64,000 nucleotides of DNA from JAFDZO01 sp044226845 (GTDB lineage Bacteria > Bacteroidota > Ignavibacteria > Tepidaquicellales > Tepidaquicellaceae): positions 309,373 to 373,372 of the forward strand of contig JBGAGG010000003.1 in assembly GCA_044226845.1 (NCBI GenBank), read 5' to 3'. A program made the translations under genes and the position numbers. This document shows positions 1 through 9,005 of the stretch, piece by piece. The notes beneath the pieces are model-generated. The model made no database searches. It worked only from the letters and a program-made list of their open reading frames with translations, and was not told where the DNA came from. Positions within the stretch are counted from its first letter, which is position 1. Each line of letters opens with the position of its first letter.

Positions 1-903
1 GAAAAAATTATTAAAGTATGGGTTGACCCGGGTACCGGACTGGAAGACTTCCAGGCTCGCGAACTTGCTTTCGGTCTCGGACTTACAGGACCTGAGTACA
101 AAGATTTTTTAAAGTTCATTAAAAATCTTTACAAGGCATACGAAGGAATGGATGCATCGATGGTTGAAATCAATCCTATGATCATCACCAACGACGATAA
201 GATAATGGCGCTTGATGCAAAGGTTACTCTTGATGACAATGCAACATTCAGACATAAAGATTTTGAAGAGTTAAGAGATTTAAACGAAGAAGATCCGCTT
301 GAAGTTGAAGCATCTAACTTCAATCTTAACTATATAAAGCTTGACGGTAATGTTGGCTGTATGGTTAACGGCGCAGGACTTGCAATGGGCACTATGGATT
401 TAATAAAGCTTGCCGGCGGTTCACCTGCTAACTTCTTAGATGTAGGCGGTACGGCCAGCCCTACTACTGTTGAAAACGGATTCAGAATTATTTTATCTGA
501 CCCGAACGTGAAGGCAATTTTGATTAACGTATTCGGCGGAATTGTAAGATGTGATCGCGTAGCAAACGGAGTTATTCAGGCAGCGAAAAATATTGATATC
601 AAAGTTCCTGTTGTTGTGAGATTACAGGGAACTAATGCGAAAGAAGCGAAAGAAATATTAGAGAACTCAGGATTAAATCTTATTCCTGCCAACACTCTTA
701 CTGAGGCAGCCGAGAAAGTTAATATGGCTTTGAAGATGGTTGAAGAAGAAAAAGAAGTTGAAAAAGAAGTTGCAGAATTTGATAACAATGATGCAGAAGA
801 AGTTGACGTTATTGAAGTGATTGAAGTTGATGTTATAGAAAACGGAACAAACGAAGCCACAGAAAATAATTCTGAAGATAATTCTAATAACAATATTCAT
901 TAA
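1..903 (+). CDS. sucC: Succinyl-CoA synthetase (ADP-forming) subunit beta, 5'-truncated by window edge
   Basis: This is the beta subunit of the TCA-cycle succinyl-CoA synthetase. The reading frame is open from base 1, so the gene begins upstream and only the last 300 residues are visible. They include the end of the ATP-grasp part (MVEINP) and the CoA-ligase domain with GNVGCMVNGAGLAMGT, FLDVGGTAS and NVFGGIVRCD, all diagnostic of SucC. The family normally stops shortly after the helix that here reads NMALKMVEEE. This protein carries about 50 further residues, very rich in Glu, Asp, Val and Asn, with an imperfect E-V-D-V-I-E repeat. The tail is in frame and ends in TAA, so it is not an obvious read-through. 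sucD is not next to it downstream. Identification is firm; the role of the tail is unknown. Confidence 0.95.
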   Translation, partial: EKIIKVWVDPGTGLEDFQARELAFGLGLTGPEYKDFLKFIKNLYKAYEGMDASMVEINPMIITNDDKIMALDAKVTLDDNATFRHKDFEELRDLNEEDPLEVEASNFNLNYIKLDGNVGCMVNGAGLAMGTMDLIKLAGGSPANFLDVGGTASPTTVENGFRIILSDPNVKAILINVFGGIVRCDRVANGVIQAAKNIDIKVPVVVRLQGTNAKEAKEILENSGLNLIPANTLTEAAEKVNMALKMVEEEKEVEKEVAEFDNNDAEEVDVIEVIEVDVIENGTNEATENNSEDNSNNNIH

Positions 904-914
904 TAATATAATTA

Positions 915-1949
915 ATGTCTTACAAAAATATTACAGAGACATATTCATTAACCTACGATGATATATCGTTATTGCCCGACCAGATTTCTGCGGTGGAGTC
1001 CCGCGCAAACTGCGATACAAGCGCTGACTTCCTTGGAGTGAAACTTGATATTCCAATCATCGGCTCCCCTATGAATACAGTAACAGGCGGACGCATGGCA
1101 AAGTCATTGGCAGATTTGAAATGTCTTGGAGTCATTCACAGGTTTAATACTATTGAAGAGCAGATTGCTGAGTTCGAAGATTATGATTTAAAGGACAGCG
1201 AGTTTAAATCAGCGGCCGTAGGCATCAATAAAAAAATTGATATCGACCGTCTGAAAAAACTTGCAGACTACGGAATAAAAATAATGTGCGTAGATATTGC
1301 AAACGGCGGCTCGAAGATGATTGAAAGTTATCTGAATGACATTCAGGATATAATTAAGAAGTATGATTTAAAAATCATTGCAGGTAACGTTGCAAGTTAT
1401 GAGACGACTAAATTTTTAATCGATTTAAAAGTTGATGCAATCCGTGTCGGTATCGGCAACGGTGCAATGTGCTCGACTTCCATTAAATCAGGAATCGGCA
1501 TAGGACAGGTTGATGCAATCATCCGCGCATTAACTGCGAAAGATGAAATGAAGAGCGATGTAAAAATTATTGCTGACGGCGGAATCAATACTCCCGGCGC
1601 TATGTGCAAAGCACTTGCTCTTGGATGTGATGCAGTTATGTTCGGTCGTGTGCTTGCAGGAACTGAAGAAGCACCGGGCGATGTACTAAAGTATAACAAT
1701 CAGCTCTGGAAAAAATATTGCGGCAGCGCATCGTTTGCAGTTAAGCAGGAGAAGAAAAATTATATCGAAGGTGAAGAATCACTGGTAACTTATAAAGGAA
1801 GCGTAACGAAAATAATAAGAGATTATCAGGAAGGTTTGCAGTCATCGATGAGTTATTTGAACTCAAAGACACTTGCTGAGTTTATTATTAATTCCACGTT
1901 TGTAAGATTAACGAGTAATTCTTTCAACGAAAGAAAACCTCAGGTATAA
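915..1949 (+). CDS. IMP dehydrogenase/GMP reductase family protein (GMP reductase-sized)
   Basis: A TIM-barrel enzyme of purine nucleotide interconversion. It starts with ATG 11 bases after sucC. It has 344 residues and no CBS domains, which is the size of GMP reductase rather than the roughly 490-residue IMPDH. The catalytic loop is RVGIGNGAMCSTS with the nucleophilic Cys at residue 186, the position usual in GMP reductases. However, the common C-T-T-R sequence is C-S-T-S here. Other family marks are the N-terminal L-T-Y-D-D-I, the phosphate-binding IIADGGI and FGRVLAGT, and YKGSV. The C-terminus (FVRLTSNSFNERKP) resembles IMPDH more than GMP reductase. Family membership is secure; which reaction it runs is not settled by the sequence. 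Confidence 0.85.
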   Translation: MSYKNITETYSLTYDDISLLPDQISAVESRANCDTSADFLGVKLDIPIIGSPMNTVTGGRMAKSLADLKCLGVIHRFNTIEEQIAEFEDYDLKDSEFKSAAVGINKKIDIDRLKKLADYGIKIMCVDIANGGSKMIESYLNDIQDIIKKYDLKIIAGNVASYETTKFLIDLKVDAIRVGIGNGAMCSTSIKSGIGIGQVDAIIRALTAKDEMKSDVKIIADGGINTPGAMCKALALGCDAVMFGRVLAGTEEAPGDVLKYNNQLWKKYCGSASFAVKQEKKNYIEGEESLVTYKGSVTKIIRDYQEGLQSSMSYLNSKTLAEFIINSTFVRLTSNSFNERKPQV

Positions 1950-1962
1950 TTAATTTGAATAA

Positions 1963-3408
1963 ATGCTAAAAGTCTTTTGGTTCAGAAAAGATCTGCGGTT
2001 AAAAGATAATGCAGCATTAAAAGCGTTCATTGATAATATAGAAGAACAGAGAAAACATGCTAACGAAGTTTTATTTTTGTATATCAAAAATAAAAACAAG
2101 TTTGAGTATTACGGTGAGAAGAGAATCAATTTTTTATTTGAGTGTCTTACTGAACTTAAGGATGACTTAAAAGAAAGTGGTTTTGATTTATTAATTACTG
2201 AAGGAAAAAGTCCTGATGTATTTAAGAAGTTAAAAAAAGAAGCCGATGAAATTGAAGTTTATGCAAATGAGCAAGTTGAGCCGTATTGCGTAAATAGAGA
2301 TAATAAGGTAAAAGAGATAATCCCCTCTTTTTATTTATTCAAAGATAATACAGTTTTTCCGTTAGGAGAAATAAAGAACGGTGAAGGAAAATTTTATTCG
2401 GTTTACACTCCGTTTAAAAATAAGTTTCTTTCAACATTAAAAGAAGAATATACATCAAAACAGATTTGTAGTCTTGATAAGCTGAAAGATGTAAAGAAGT
2501 TTAAGAGTAAGAGTTTAAAAGAATTAGATATTGAAGTAAAAAAGCCAGGCAAAATTTCAGGCGGAAGAACAGAGGCGTTAAAGCATCTCAAAACTTTCTA
2601 TCATGATAAACTGGTTCATTACAAAGAGCAGAGAGATTTTCCCGATATTCACGGTACAAGTTTAATGTCACCGCATATTCACTTCGGTACTATAGGAATA
2701 CGAGAACTGTTTCGTTTGGCTTTCAATAAGATTGATAAAGAAGTAAAGAATGCAGATGAAAAGACAAATGTTGATACGTGGATTAATGAATTAATATGGA
2801 GAGAATTTTATTACAATATTACATTTCATAATCCGCAGATTATCACTGAATCTTTCAGACCGGAATATGATAATCTGAATTGGAGTTATGATGAAAAGCT
2901 CTTTAAAATATGGTGTGAAGGAAAAACGGGTTTTCCGATAGTTGATGCAGGAATGCGGCAGTTGAATGAAACAGGATGGATGCATAACAGAGTGCGGATG
3001 ATAACGGCAATGTTCCTTACAAAAGATTTGTTTATTGACTGGAGACTTGGTGAAAAATACTTTGCTGAAAAATTAATTGATCTGGATTTTTCCAGCAATA
3101 ACGGAGGATGGCAGTGGAGTTCCTCTACAGGATGTGATGCTCAGCCATACTTCAGGATTTTTAATCCGGTGCTTCAAAGCAAGAAATTTGATACAGAGGG
3201 AAAGTATATAAAGAAGTATGTTCCTGAATTAAAAGATGTAGATGCAAAGTATATTCACGACCCTTGGGAGCACAATGAAATTTTAAAAGAGAATTACGGA
3301 ATTGAATTAGGCAGGAATTATCCCCTGCCGTTAGTAAATCATTTTGATATAAAAGACAGAGTGATTTCGGAGTTTAAAAGAATACAGAATTTAAAATCGA
3401 ACAAATAA
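1963..3408 (+). CDS. phrB: Deoxyribodipyrimidine photo-lyase
   Basis: A light-dependent DNA repair enzyme that splits cyclobutane pyrimidine dimers using FADH-. It has 481 residues, normal for class I CPD photolyases. The N-terminal antenna domain begins LKVFWFRKDLRLKDN. The C-terminal FAD domain shows WINELIWREFYYNI, then GFPIVDAGMRQL, GWMHNRVRMI, LDFSSNNGGWQW and SSTGCDAQPYFRIFNP, the standard FAD and DNA-contact motifs. It lies 13 bases after the preceding gene and 11 before gatB, so it is likely cotranscribed with housekeeping genes. Cryptochromes share the fold, but the complete set of photolyase motifs makes repair the better call. Confidence 0.93.
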   Translation: MLKVFWFRKDLRLKDNAALKAFIDNIEEQRKHANEVLFLYIKNKNKFEYYGEKRINFLFECLTELKDDLKESGFDLLITEGKSPDVFKKLKKEADEIEVYANEQVEPYCVNRDNKVKEIIPSFYLFKDNTVFPLGEIKNGEGKFYSVYTPFKNKFLSTLKEEYTSKQICSLDKLKDVKKFKSKSLKELDIEVKKPGKISGGRTEALKHLKTFYHDKLVHYKEQRDFPDIHGTSLMSPHIHFGTIGIRELFRLAFNKIDKEVKNADEKTNVDTWINELIWREFYYNITFHNPQIITESFRPEYDNLNWSYDEKLFKIWCEGKTGFPIVDAGMRQLNETGWMHNRVRMITAMFLTKDLFIDWRLGEKYFAEKLIDLDFSSNNGGWQWSSSTGCDAQPYFRIFNPVLQSKKFDTEGKYIKKYVPELKDVDAKYIHDPWEHNEILKENYGIELGRNYPLPLVNHFDIKDRVISEFKRIQNLKSNK

Positions 3409-3419
3409 ATAAAAATTAA

Positions 3420-4913
3420 TTGAGCAGCTTGGAAAATATCTACGACAAATATGAACCCGTCATCGGACTTGAGATTCACGCTCAGATGAAAACACAGACA
3501 AAGGCATTTTGTAAGTGCTCGACGAATTTTCATAATTCGCCGAACAGCAACGTATGTCCTATATGTCTTGGTATGCCCGGCACTTTGCCTGTGCTTAATA
3601 AAGAGCTTGTTGATTATGCTATACGTATGGGACTTGCAACGAACTGCTCAATAAGAGAGAAGTCTATATTTGCCCGTAAAAATTATTTTTATCCTGACCT
3701 TACGAAGGGATTTCAGATAACTCAGTTTGAAACTCCGATATGCTATGACGGCTTTATCAATATAAAGCTGAAAGATAAATCAGAGAAGAGAATCGGCATT
3801 ACAAGAATTCACATGGAAGAAGATGCGGGGAAATCTATCCATGATTTTTCCGATAATGAAACGCTTGTTGATTTCAACCGCTGCGGAGTTCCGCTTATTG
3901 AAATTGTAAGCGAACCTGATATACGTTCTTCTGAAGAAGCAATTAATTACATGCAGAAGATAAGGCAGATTTTAGTTTACCTTGATATCTGTGACGGCAA
4001 TATGGATGAAGGAAGCTTAAGATGTGATGCAAACGTTTCGGTTAGATTGAAAGGAAGCAGTGAGTTTGGTAACAGAACAGAAATAAAAAATCTTAACTCG
4101 TTCAAGAATGTTTCAGATGCAATCGAAACAGAAATAAAAAGACAGATAGAAGTTACTGAAAAAGGCGAGAAAGTTTTTTTCACTACAATGACTTATAATG
4201 CAAAGGATAAGACTACTACTGCAACACGCTCGAAGGAGCAGGCACACGATTATAGGTATTTCCCCGAGCCTGATTTAGTAATTACTCATGTTGACGAAAC
4301 GATGAAGAAAGAAATTGAATCTAAGCTGCCTGAGTTCCCTGATGCAAAACATAGCAGATTTGTAAAAGAGTATTCTATACCTGATTATGATGCAGAGATT
4401 TTAACATCGGGCAAGGAGCTATCAGTTTATTTTGAAAACGTTATCAAAGAGTTAAAACATAAAGACGAAAAAGGATTTAAGCAGGCTAGCAACTGGGTAA
4501 TGAATGAAGTGCTGAAAGTTCTGAATGATAAAAAAATTAATATTGAAAAGTTCAATATACCCGAAATCAACTTAGCGAAGCTGATTGATATACTTCTCGA
4601 TGAAAAAATAAACAAGACTGTTGCATTGGAAATATTTGAACTTATGCTGACAAAAGAAACACGCGAAGAGCAAAATCCTGAACACTTAATAAAAGAACTG
4701 GGACTTGAACAGGTCAGCGATACAAGCGAGATAGATGAGATAATCAAAAAGATCTTAAGCGAAAGTCCGAAAGAAGTTGAGCGTTATAAAGGCGGAGAGA
4801 AAAAACTCGCAGGATTGTTTGTTGGTAAAATAATGAGAGAGAGCAAAGGCAAAGCAAATCCTAAAATTGTAAATGAATTACTTTTAAAAAATTTAGAACA
4901 ACTCGAACAGTGA
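3420..4913 (+). CDS. gatB: Asp-tRNA(Asn)/Glu-tRNA(Gln) amidotransferase subunit B
   Basis: The tRNA-binding and kinase subunit of GatCAB, which turns mischarged Glu-tRNA(Gln) and Asp-tRNA(Asn) into Gln- and Asn-tRNA. It has 497 residues and a TTG start just before the conserved YEPVIGLEIHAQ. Further marks are CPICLGMPGTLPVLN, RKNYFYPDLTKGFQI, HMEEDAGKS, DFNRCGVPLIEIVSEPD, RCDANVSVR and DYRYFPEPDL. The C-terminal YqeY-like tail ends in a helical region with GKANPKIVNELL. The stop overlaps the GTG start of tpiA by four bases (GTGA), which suggests translational coupling. gatA and gatC are not in the window. Confidence 0.96.
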   Translation: MSSLENIYDKYEPVIGLEIHAQMKTQTKAFCKCSTNFHNSPNSNVCPICLGMPGTLPVLNKELVDYAIRMGLATNCSIREKSIFARKNYFYPDLTKGFQITQFETPICYDGFINIKLKDKSEKRIGITRIHMEEDAGKSIHDFSDNETLVDFNRCGVPLIEIVSEPDIRSSEEAINYMQKIRQILVYLDICDGNMDEGSLRCDANVSVRLKGSSEFGNRTEIKNLNSFKNVSDAIETEIKRQIEVTEKGEKVFFTTMTYNAKDKTTTATRSKEQAHDYRYFPEPDLVITHVDETMKKEIESKLPEFPDAKHSRFVKEYSIPDYDAEILTSGKELSVYFENVIKELKHKDEKGFKQASNWVMNEVLKVLNDKKINIEKFNIPEINLAKLIDILLDEKINKTVALEIFELMLTKETREEQNPEHLIKELGLEQVSDTSEIDEIIKKILSESPKEVERYKGGEKKLAGLFVGKIMRESKGKANPKIVNELLLKNLEQLEQ

Positions 4914-5671
4914 GAAAAAAATTAATAGCGGGCAACTGGAAAATGAATTTGGATATTACACAGTCTGAAGTCCTTGTAAAGGCGCTGAAAGATAATATTC
5001 ACGATAGTTATTTTGATAAATGTGATGTTCTGATTTGCCCCCCGTTCACATCATTGATGGTATGTAATTCAATGATTAAAGGAACAAAGATGAAACTTGG
5101 TGCACAAAATTTACATTGGGAAAAAGACGGAGCTTATACGGGAGAAATTTCCGCTACTATGTTAACATCAGTTGGATGTGAATATGTTATAATCGGTCAC
5201 AGCGAAAGAAGACAGTACTTCGGTGAAACGGATGAAACAGTTAATAAAAAAATTAAGAAGGCATTAGAGAGTAATCTGAAACCAATACTATGTGTTGGTG
5301 AATCATTACAACAAAGAGAAGAAGGAATATTCAAAGGAATAGTTGAGAATCAAATAAAAGCTGCACTTGAAGGAATTTCAAAAGAGCAGATGAAAGATTT
5401 TGTTATAGCTTATGAGCCTGTATGGGCAATCGGAACCGGCCTCAATGCAAATACAGAACAGATTAGTGAAATGAACATGATAATCGGAGATACTATCGGT
5501 GAACTTTACGATTCAGAGACTGCTGTATCTTTATTAATTCTATACGGCGGCAGTGTGAACGATAAAAATTCAGAAGAAATTTTTACAACATGCGGAGTTG
5601 ACGGTGCGCTTATAGGCGGCGCAAGTTTGAAATCAGAAAATTTTATAAATATAATTAAGTCAATAAAATAG
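4910..5671 (+). CDS. tpiA: Triose-phosphate isomerase
   Basis: Glycolytic enzyme that interconverts dihydroxyacetone phosphate and glyceraldehyde 3-phosphate. It has 253 residues, the normal length. The GTG start overlaps the gatB stop. Visible active-site elements are N-W-K-M-N (catalytic Lys), IIGHSERRQYF (electrophilic His), AYEPVWAIGTG (catalytic Glu with loop 6) and LYGGSVN with GALIGGASL (phosphate binding). It is followed nine bases later by the thiolase gene. Confidence 0.97.
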   Translation: MRKKLIAGNWKMNLDITQSEVLVKALKDNIHDSYFDKCDVLICPPFTSLMVCNSMIKGTKMKLGAQNLHWEKDGAYTGEISATMLTSVGCEYVIIGHSERRQYFGETDETVNKKIKKALESNLKPILCVGESLQQREEGIFKGIVENQIKAALEGISKEQMKDFVIAYEPVWAIGTGLNANTEQISEMNMIIGDTIGELYDSETAVSLLILYGGSVNDKNSEEIFTTCGVDGALIGGASLKSENFINIIKSIK

Positions 5672-5679
5672 AAAAATAA

Positions 5680-6855
5680 ATGAAAGAAGTAGTTATAGTA
5701 GCAGCGGTGAGAACACCTGTAGGAAGTTTTAACGGAGGATTATCTTCGAAGACTGCTCCGCAGCTCGGCGCGATAGCAATTAAAGAAGCAATTAACAGAG
5801 CAGGAATAAAACCTGAAGATGTTTCGGAAGTAATAATGGGATGTGTACTTACAGCGGGATTAGGACAAGCTCCTGCAAGACAAGCTGCAATATTTGCAGG
5901 CCTGCCTAACTCAGTGCCATGTTTAACAATCGGAAAAGTTTGCGGCTCTGGTCTTAAAGCAGTTATGCTCGGCGCACAGGCAATTCAATGCGGCGATGCC
6001 GATGTTGTAGTTGCAGGCGGAATGGAATCAATGAGCAATGTTCCCTACTATCTTGATAAAGCAAGAAACGGTTACAGAATGGGTGACGGAAAAGTTATCG
6101 ATGGAATGATTAAAGACGGACTATGGGATGTATACAATAACTTTCACATGGGGAATGCAGCAGAAATGTGCAGCAGAGAAATGAATATTACAAGAGAAAT
6201 GCAGGATGATTTCGCTGAAGAAAGTTATAAGAGAGCTTTGGCAGCAACTGAGAACGGTTCATTCAAAGATGAAATCGTTCCTGTAGAAATCACAGATAAA
6301 AAAGGAACTATCACTATCAGTGAAGATGAAGACATAAGAAAAGGCAATCCGGAAAAAGGAAGAAAGCTGAAACCATCATTCGAAAAAGAAGGAACTATAA
6401 CTGCATTCAATGCATCGAGCATAAACGACGGTGCAGCTGCTATTGTAATTATGTCAGCAGATAAAGCAAAAGAGCTTGGCATTACTCCGATAGCAAAAAT
6501 TGTGGGACAAATTTCATTTGCCCAGTCACCCGAGAAATTCACAACAGCACCTGCTTATGCAATTCAGAATTTACTTAAGAAAGTAAATCTTACTGTTGAT
6601 GATTTAGATTTAGTAGAAGCTAACGAAGCTTTTGCAGTTCAGGCTTGCGCTGTGAATCAGATTGCAGGACTTGATACAAATAAAGTAAACGTTAACGGCG
6701 GAGCAGTTGCAATCGGGCATCCAATCGGAGCAAGCGGTGCAAGAATTTTAACAACTCTTGTTCACGCTATGAAAAACAGAAACGCAAAGAGAGGTCTTGC
6801 AACATTATGTATCGGCGGAGGCGAAGCAAGCGCAATGATAATAGAAAAAATTTAA
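5680..6855 (+). CDS. atoB: Acetyl-CoA C-acetyltransferase (thiolase)
   Basis: A thiolase that condenses two acetyl-CoA, or cleaves acetoacetyl-CoA in the degradative direction. It has 391 residues, typical of the homotetrameric biosynthetic-type family. The nucleophilic Cys lies in KVCGSGLKAVM near residue 88. The His is in GHPIGASGARIL and the second catalytic Cys in CIGGGEASAM near the C-terminus. The next two genes encode 3-hydroxyacyl-CoA dehydrogenase and acyl-CoA dehydrogenase. The three enzymes would cover much of a C4-CoA or short-chain beta-oxidation route; no crotonase is present here. Direction of flux cannot be read from the sequence. Confidence 0.94.
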   Translation: MKEVVIVAAVRTPVGSFNGGLSSKTAPQLGAIAIKEAINRAGIKPEDVSEVIMGCVLTAGLGQAPARQAAIFAGLPNSVPCLTIGKVCGSGLKAVMLGAQAIQCGDADVVVAGGMESMSNVPYYLDKARNGYRMGDGKVIDGMIKDGLWDVYNNFHMGNAAEMCSREMNITREMQDDFAEESYKRALAATENGSFKDEIVPVEITDKKGTITISEDEDIRKGNPEKGRKLKPSFEKEGTITAFNASSINDGAAAIVIMSADKAKELGITPIAKIVGQISFAQSPEKFTTAPAYAIQNLLKKVNLTVDDLDLVEANEAFAVQACAVNQIAGLDTNKVNVNGGAVAIGHPIGASGARILTTLVHAMKNRNAKRGLATLCIGGGEASAMIIEKI

Positions 6856-6882
6856 TTTTAAATTCATACTTACAAAATTCAA

Positions 6883-7740
6883 ATGGAAATTAAAAATATA
6901 GCAGTAGTAGGTGCGGGCACTATGGGCAACGGTATCGCTCACACATTTGCACAGTTTGGATATTCAGTTACATTCATAGATATAAAGCAGGAATTTGTTG
7001 ATAAAGGCGTTGCGACTATTACAAAAAATCTTGACCGCATGGTTAAGAAAGGAACAATTACTGAAGAGCAAAAAAATTCTACTTTAGGAAATATAAAATC
7101 ATCAATCAATCTTACAGATGCAAAAGATGCTGACTTAGTTGTTGAGGCAGCTTCGGAAAAATTTGAAGTGAAGAAATCTATTTTCACAACTCTTGATGAG
7201 TGCTGCAAGCCGGAAGCAATACTCGCTTCAAACACATCTTCAATTTCTATTACTGAAATTGCAGCTGTTACAAAGAGAGCTGACAAAGTTATCGGGATGC
7301 ATTTTATGAATCCGGTTCCTTTGATGAAACTAATTGAAATTATCCGCGGACTTGCAACATCTGACGAAACCTATTCAATTATAAAAACTCTCTCTGAAAA
7401 AATAGAGAAAGTTCCTGTGGAAGTGAATGACTATCCGGGATTTGTATCTAACAGAGTTTTAATCCCTATGCTTAACGAAGCTATGTACTGCGTGATGGAA
7501 GGCGTTGCTACACCTGAATCTATTGATACTGTAATGAAGCTTGGAATGAATCACCCTATGGGGCCGCTTACACTCGCTGATTTCATCGGACTTGATGTGT
7601 GCCTTTCTATTATGGAAGTTCTGCATAAAGGATTGGGAGATTCGAAATACAGACCTTGTCCCCTGCTTATAAAGATGGTAGCAGCGGGTTACTTGGGAAG
7701 AAAATCCGGTAAAGGATTTTATGACTACTCACAAAAATAA
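6883..7740 (+). CDS. hbd: 3-hydroxybutyryl-CoA dehydrogenase
   Basis: NAD(P)-dependent oxidation or reduction at C3 of short acyl-CoAs. The 285 residues match the stand-alone Hbd/PaaH type rather than multifunctional FadB. The N-terminal Rossmann fold reads VVGAGTMGNGIAHTFAQ. The catalytic His is in GMHFMNPVPLMKLIEI and the conserved Asn in GFVSNRVLIPMLNEAM. The C-terminus GRKSGKGFYDY is typical of the family. It lies between thiolase and acyl-CoA dehydrogenase genes, consistent with a shared acyl-CoA pathway. A link to the phenylacetate genes at 25.6-28.5 kb is possible but not shown. Confidence 0.93.
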   Translation: MEIKNIAVVGAGTMGNGIAHTFAQFGYSVTFIDIKQEFVDKGVATITKNLDRMVKKGTITEEQKNSTLGNIKSSINLTDAKDADLVVEAASEKFEVKKSIFTTLDECCKPEAILASNTSSISITEIAAVTKRADKVIGMHFMNPVPLMKLIEIIRGLATSDETYSIIKTLSEKIEKVPVEVNDYPGFVSNRVLIPMLNEAMYCVMEGVATPESIDTVMKLGMNHPMGPLTLADFIGLDVCLSIMEVLHKGLGDSKYRPCPLLIKMVAAGYLGRKSGKGFYDYSQK

Positions 7741-7778
7741 AATTAAAATAATTTAAAAAATAACTTAACTACCTCAAC

Positions 7779-8921
7779 ATGAACTTTGAACTAACAGAAG
7801 ACCAGTTAGCTATAAAAATGGCTGCAAGAGATTTTGCTGAAAATGAAATTGCTCCTTCTCAGATACAAAGAGACAAGAATGCAGAATTCCCCTATGAAAT
7901 TGTAAAAAAAATGGGTGAGCTAGGATTTATGGGAATGATGGTTGCACCTGAATGGGGCGGCGCAGGTATGGATGCAGTCAGTTACGTTTGCGCTATGGAA
8001 GAAATTTCCAAAGTAGACGCATCAGTCGGTGTAATTATGTCAGTAAATAATTCACTTGTCTGCTACGGAATTGAAAGATGGGGTAATGATTTCTTAAAAG
8101 AAAAATATCTTAAACCGTTAGCATCAGGCCAGAAGCTCGGCGCATTCTGTTTATCAGAACCTGAAGCGGGCAGCGATGCAACCGCACAAAGAACCACTGC
8201 GGTAAAAGACGGTGATTTTTATGTACTGAACGGTATGAAAAACTGGATAACAAACGGAACAACTGCTGATTATTACTTCATGCAGGCTATGACAAATCCT
8301 GAGCTGGGCTATAAAGGCATTTCTACTTTCATTGTTGAAAAAGAATATGCCGGAGTAGAAACCGGTGTGAAAGAAGATAAGCTTGGTATAAGAGGTTCGG
8401 ATACATGCTCAATCGGATTGAACAATGTTCGTGTTCCTAAAGAAAATTTAATTGGTGAAGAAGGACAAGGTTTTAAATTCGCTATGGAAACATTGAATGG
8501 CGGAAGAATAGGAATTGCATCACAGGCATTAGGTATTGCTCAGGCATGTTTAGAAGCATCAGTGAAATATTCAAAGCAAAGAAAAGCATTCGATGCGCCT
8601 ATTGCAAATCTTCAGGCTATTCAGTTCAAGCTTTCTGATATGGCAGTAAATGTTGATGCTGCAAGACTTCTTATTTATCAGGCAGCGAAGTTAAAAGATG
8701 AAGGCAAAAAGTATATTAAAGAAGCTGCAATGGCTAAATTATTTGCCAGCAAGATTTGCGTTCAGGCAGCGCTTGAAGCAATTCAGATTCACGGCGGATA
8801 CGGATATGTCAGAGAGTATTTGGTAGAAAGATATTTGAGAGATGCAAAGATCACTGAGATTTATGAAGGTACTTCAGAGATTCAAAGAATTGTTATTGCC
8901 AGAGAGTTATTAAAAGCTTAA
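7779..8921 (+). CDS. Acyl-CoA dehydrogenase (short-chain/butyryl-CoA type)
   Basis: A flavoprotein that introduces the alpha-beta double bond in acyl-CoAs. It has 380 residues, normal for the family. FAD and substrate motifs visible are FCLSEPEAGSDA, the W-I-T-N-G-T stretch, and the C-terminal IYEGTSEIQRIVIAREL, whose Glu in Y-E-G-T is the catalytic base of short- and medium-chain enzymes. The mid region GGRIGIASQALGIAQ and IQIHGGYGY are also characteristic. It is the last gene of the plus-strand run and is followed by a strong terminator. No etfAB genes adjoin it. Confidence 0.93.
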   Translation: MNFELTEDQLAIKMAARDFAENEIAPSQIQRDKNAEFPYEIVKKMGELGFMGMMVAPEWGGAGMDAVSYVCAMEEISKVDASVGVIMSVNNSLVCYGIERWGNDFLKEKYLKPLASGQKLGAFCLSEPEAGSDATAQRTTAVKDGDFYVLNGMKNWITNGTTADYYFMQAMTNPELGYKGISTFIVEKEYAGVETGVKEDKLGIRGSDTCSIGLNNVRVPKENLIGEEGQGFKFAMETLNGGRIGIASQALGIAQACLEASVKYSKQRKAFDAPIANLQAIQFKLSDMAVNVDAARLLIYQAAKLKDEGKKYIKEAAMAKLFASKICVQAALEAIQIHGGYGYVREYLVERYLRDAKITEIYEGTSEIQRIVIARELLKA

Positions 8922-8945
8922 AACAAAGTTATAACCACTTCAAAT

Positions 8946-8988
8946 AAAAAATCCCTCTTTATGAAATATAAAGAGGGATTTTTTTTTA
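8946..8988. terminator. Rho-independent terminator, bidirectional
   Basis: A perfect 12-bp stem, ATCCCTCTTTAT at 8951-8962 pairing with ATAAAGAGGGAT at 8968-8979, with a five-base loop. It is followed by a T-run and preceded by an A-run, so it can work on both strands. It separates the plus-strand metabolic operon from the convergent outer-membrane protein gene at 9006-9746. Confidence 0.9.
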
Positions 8989-9005
8989 TTCTTACCGGTA
9001 TAAAA

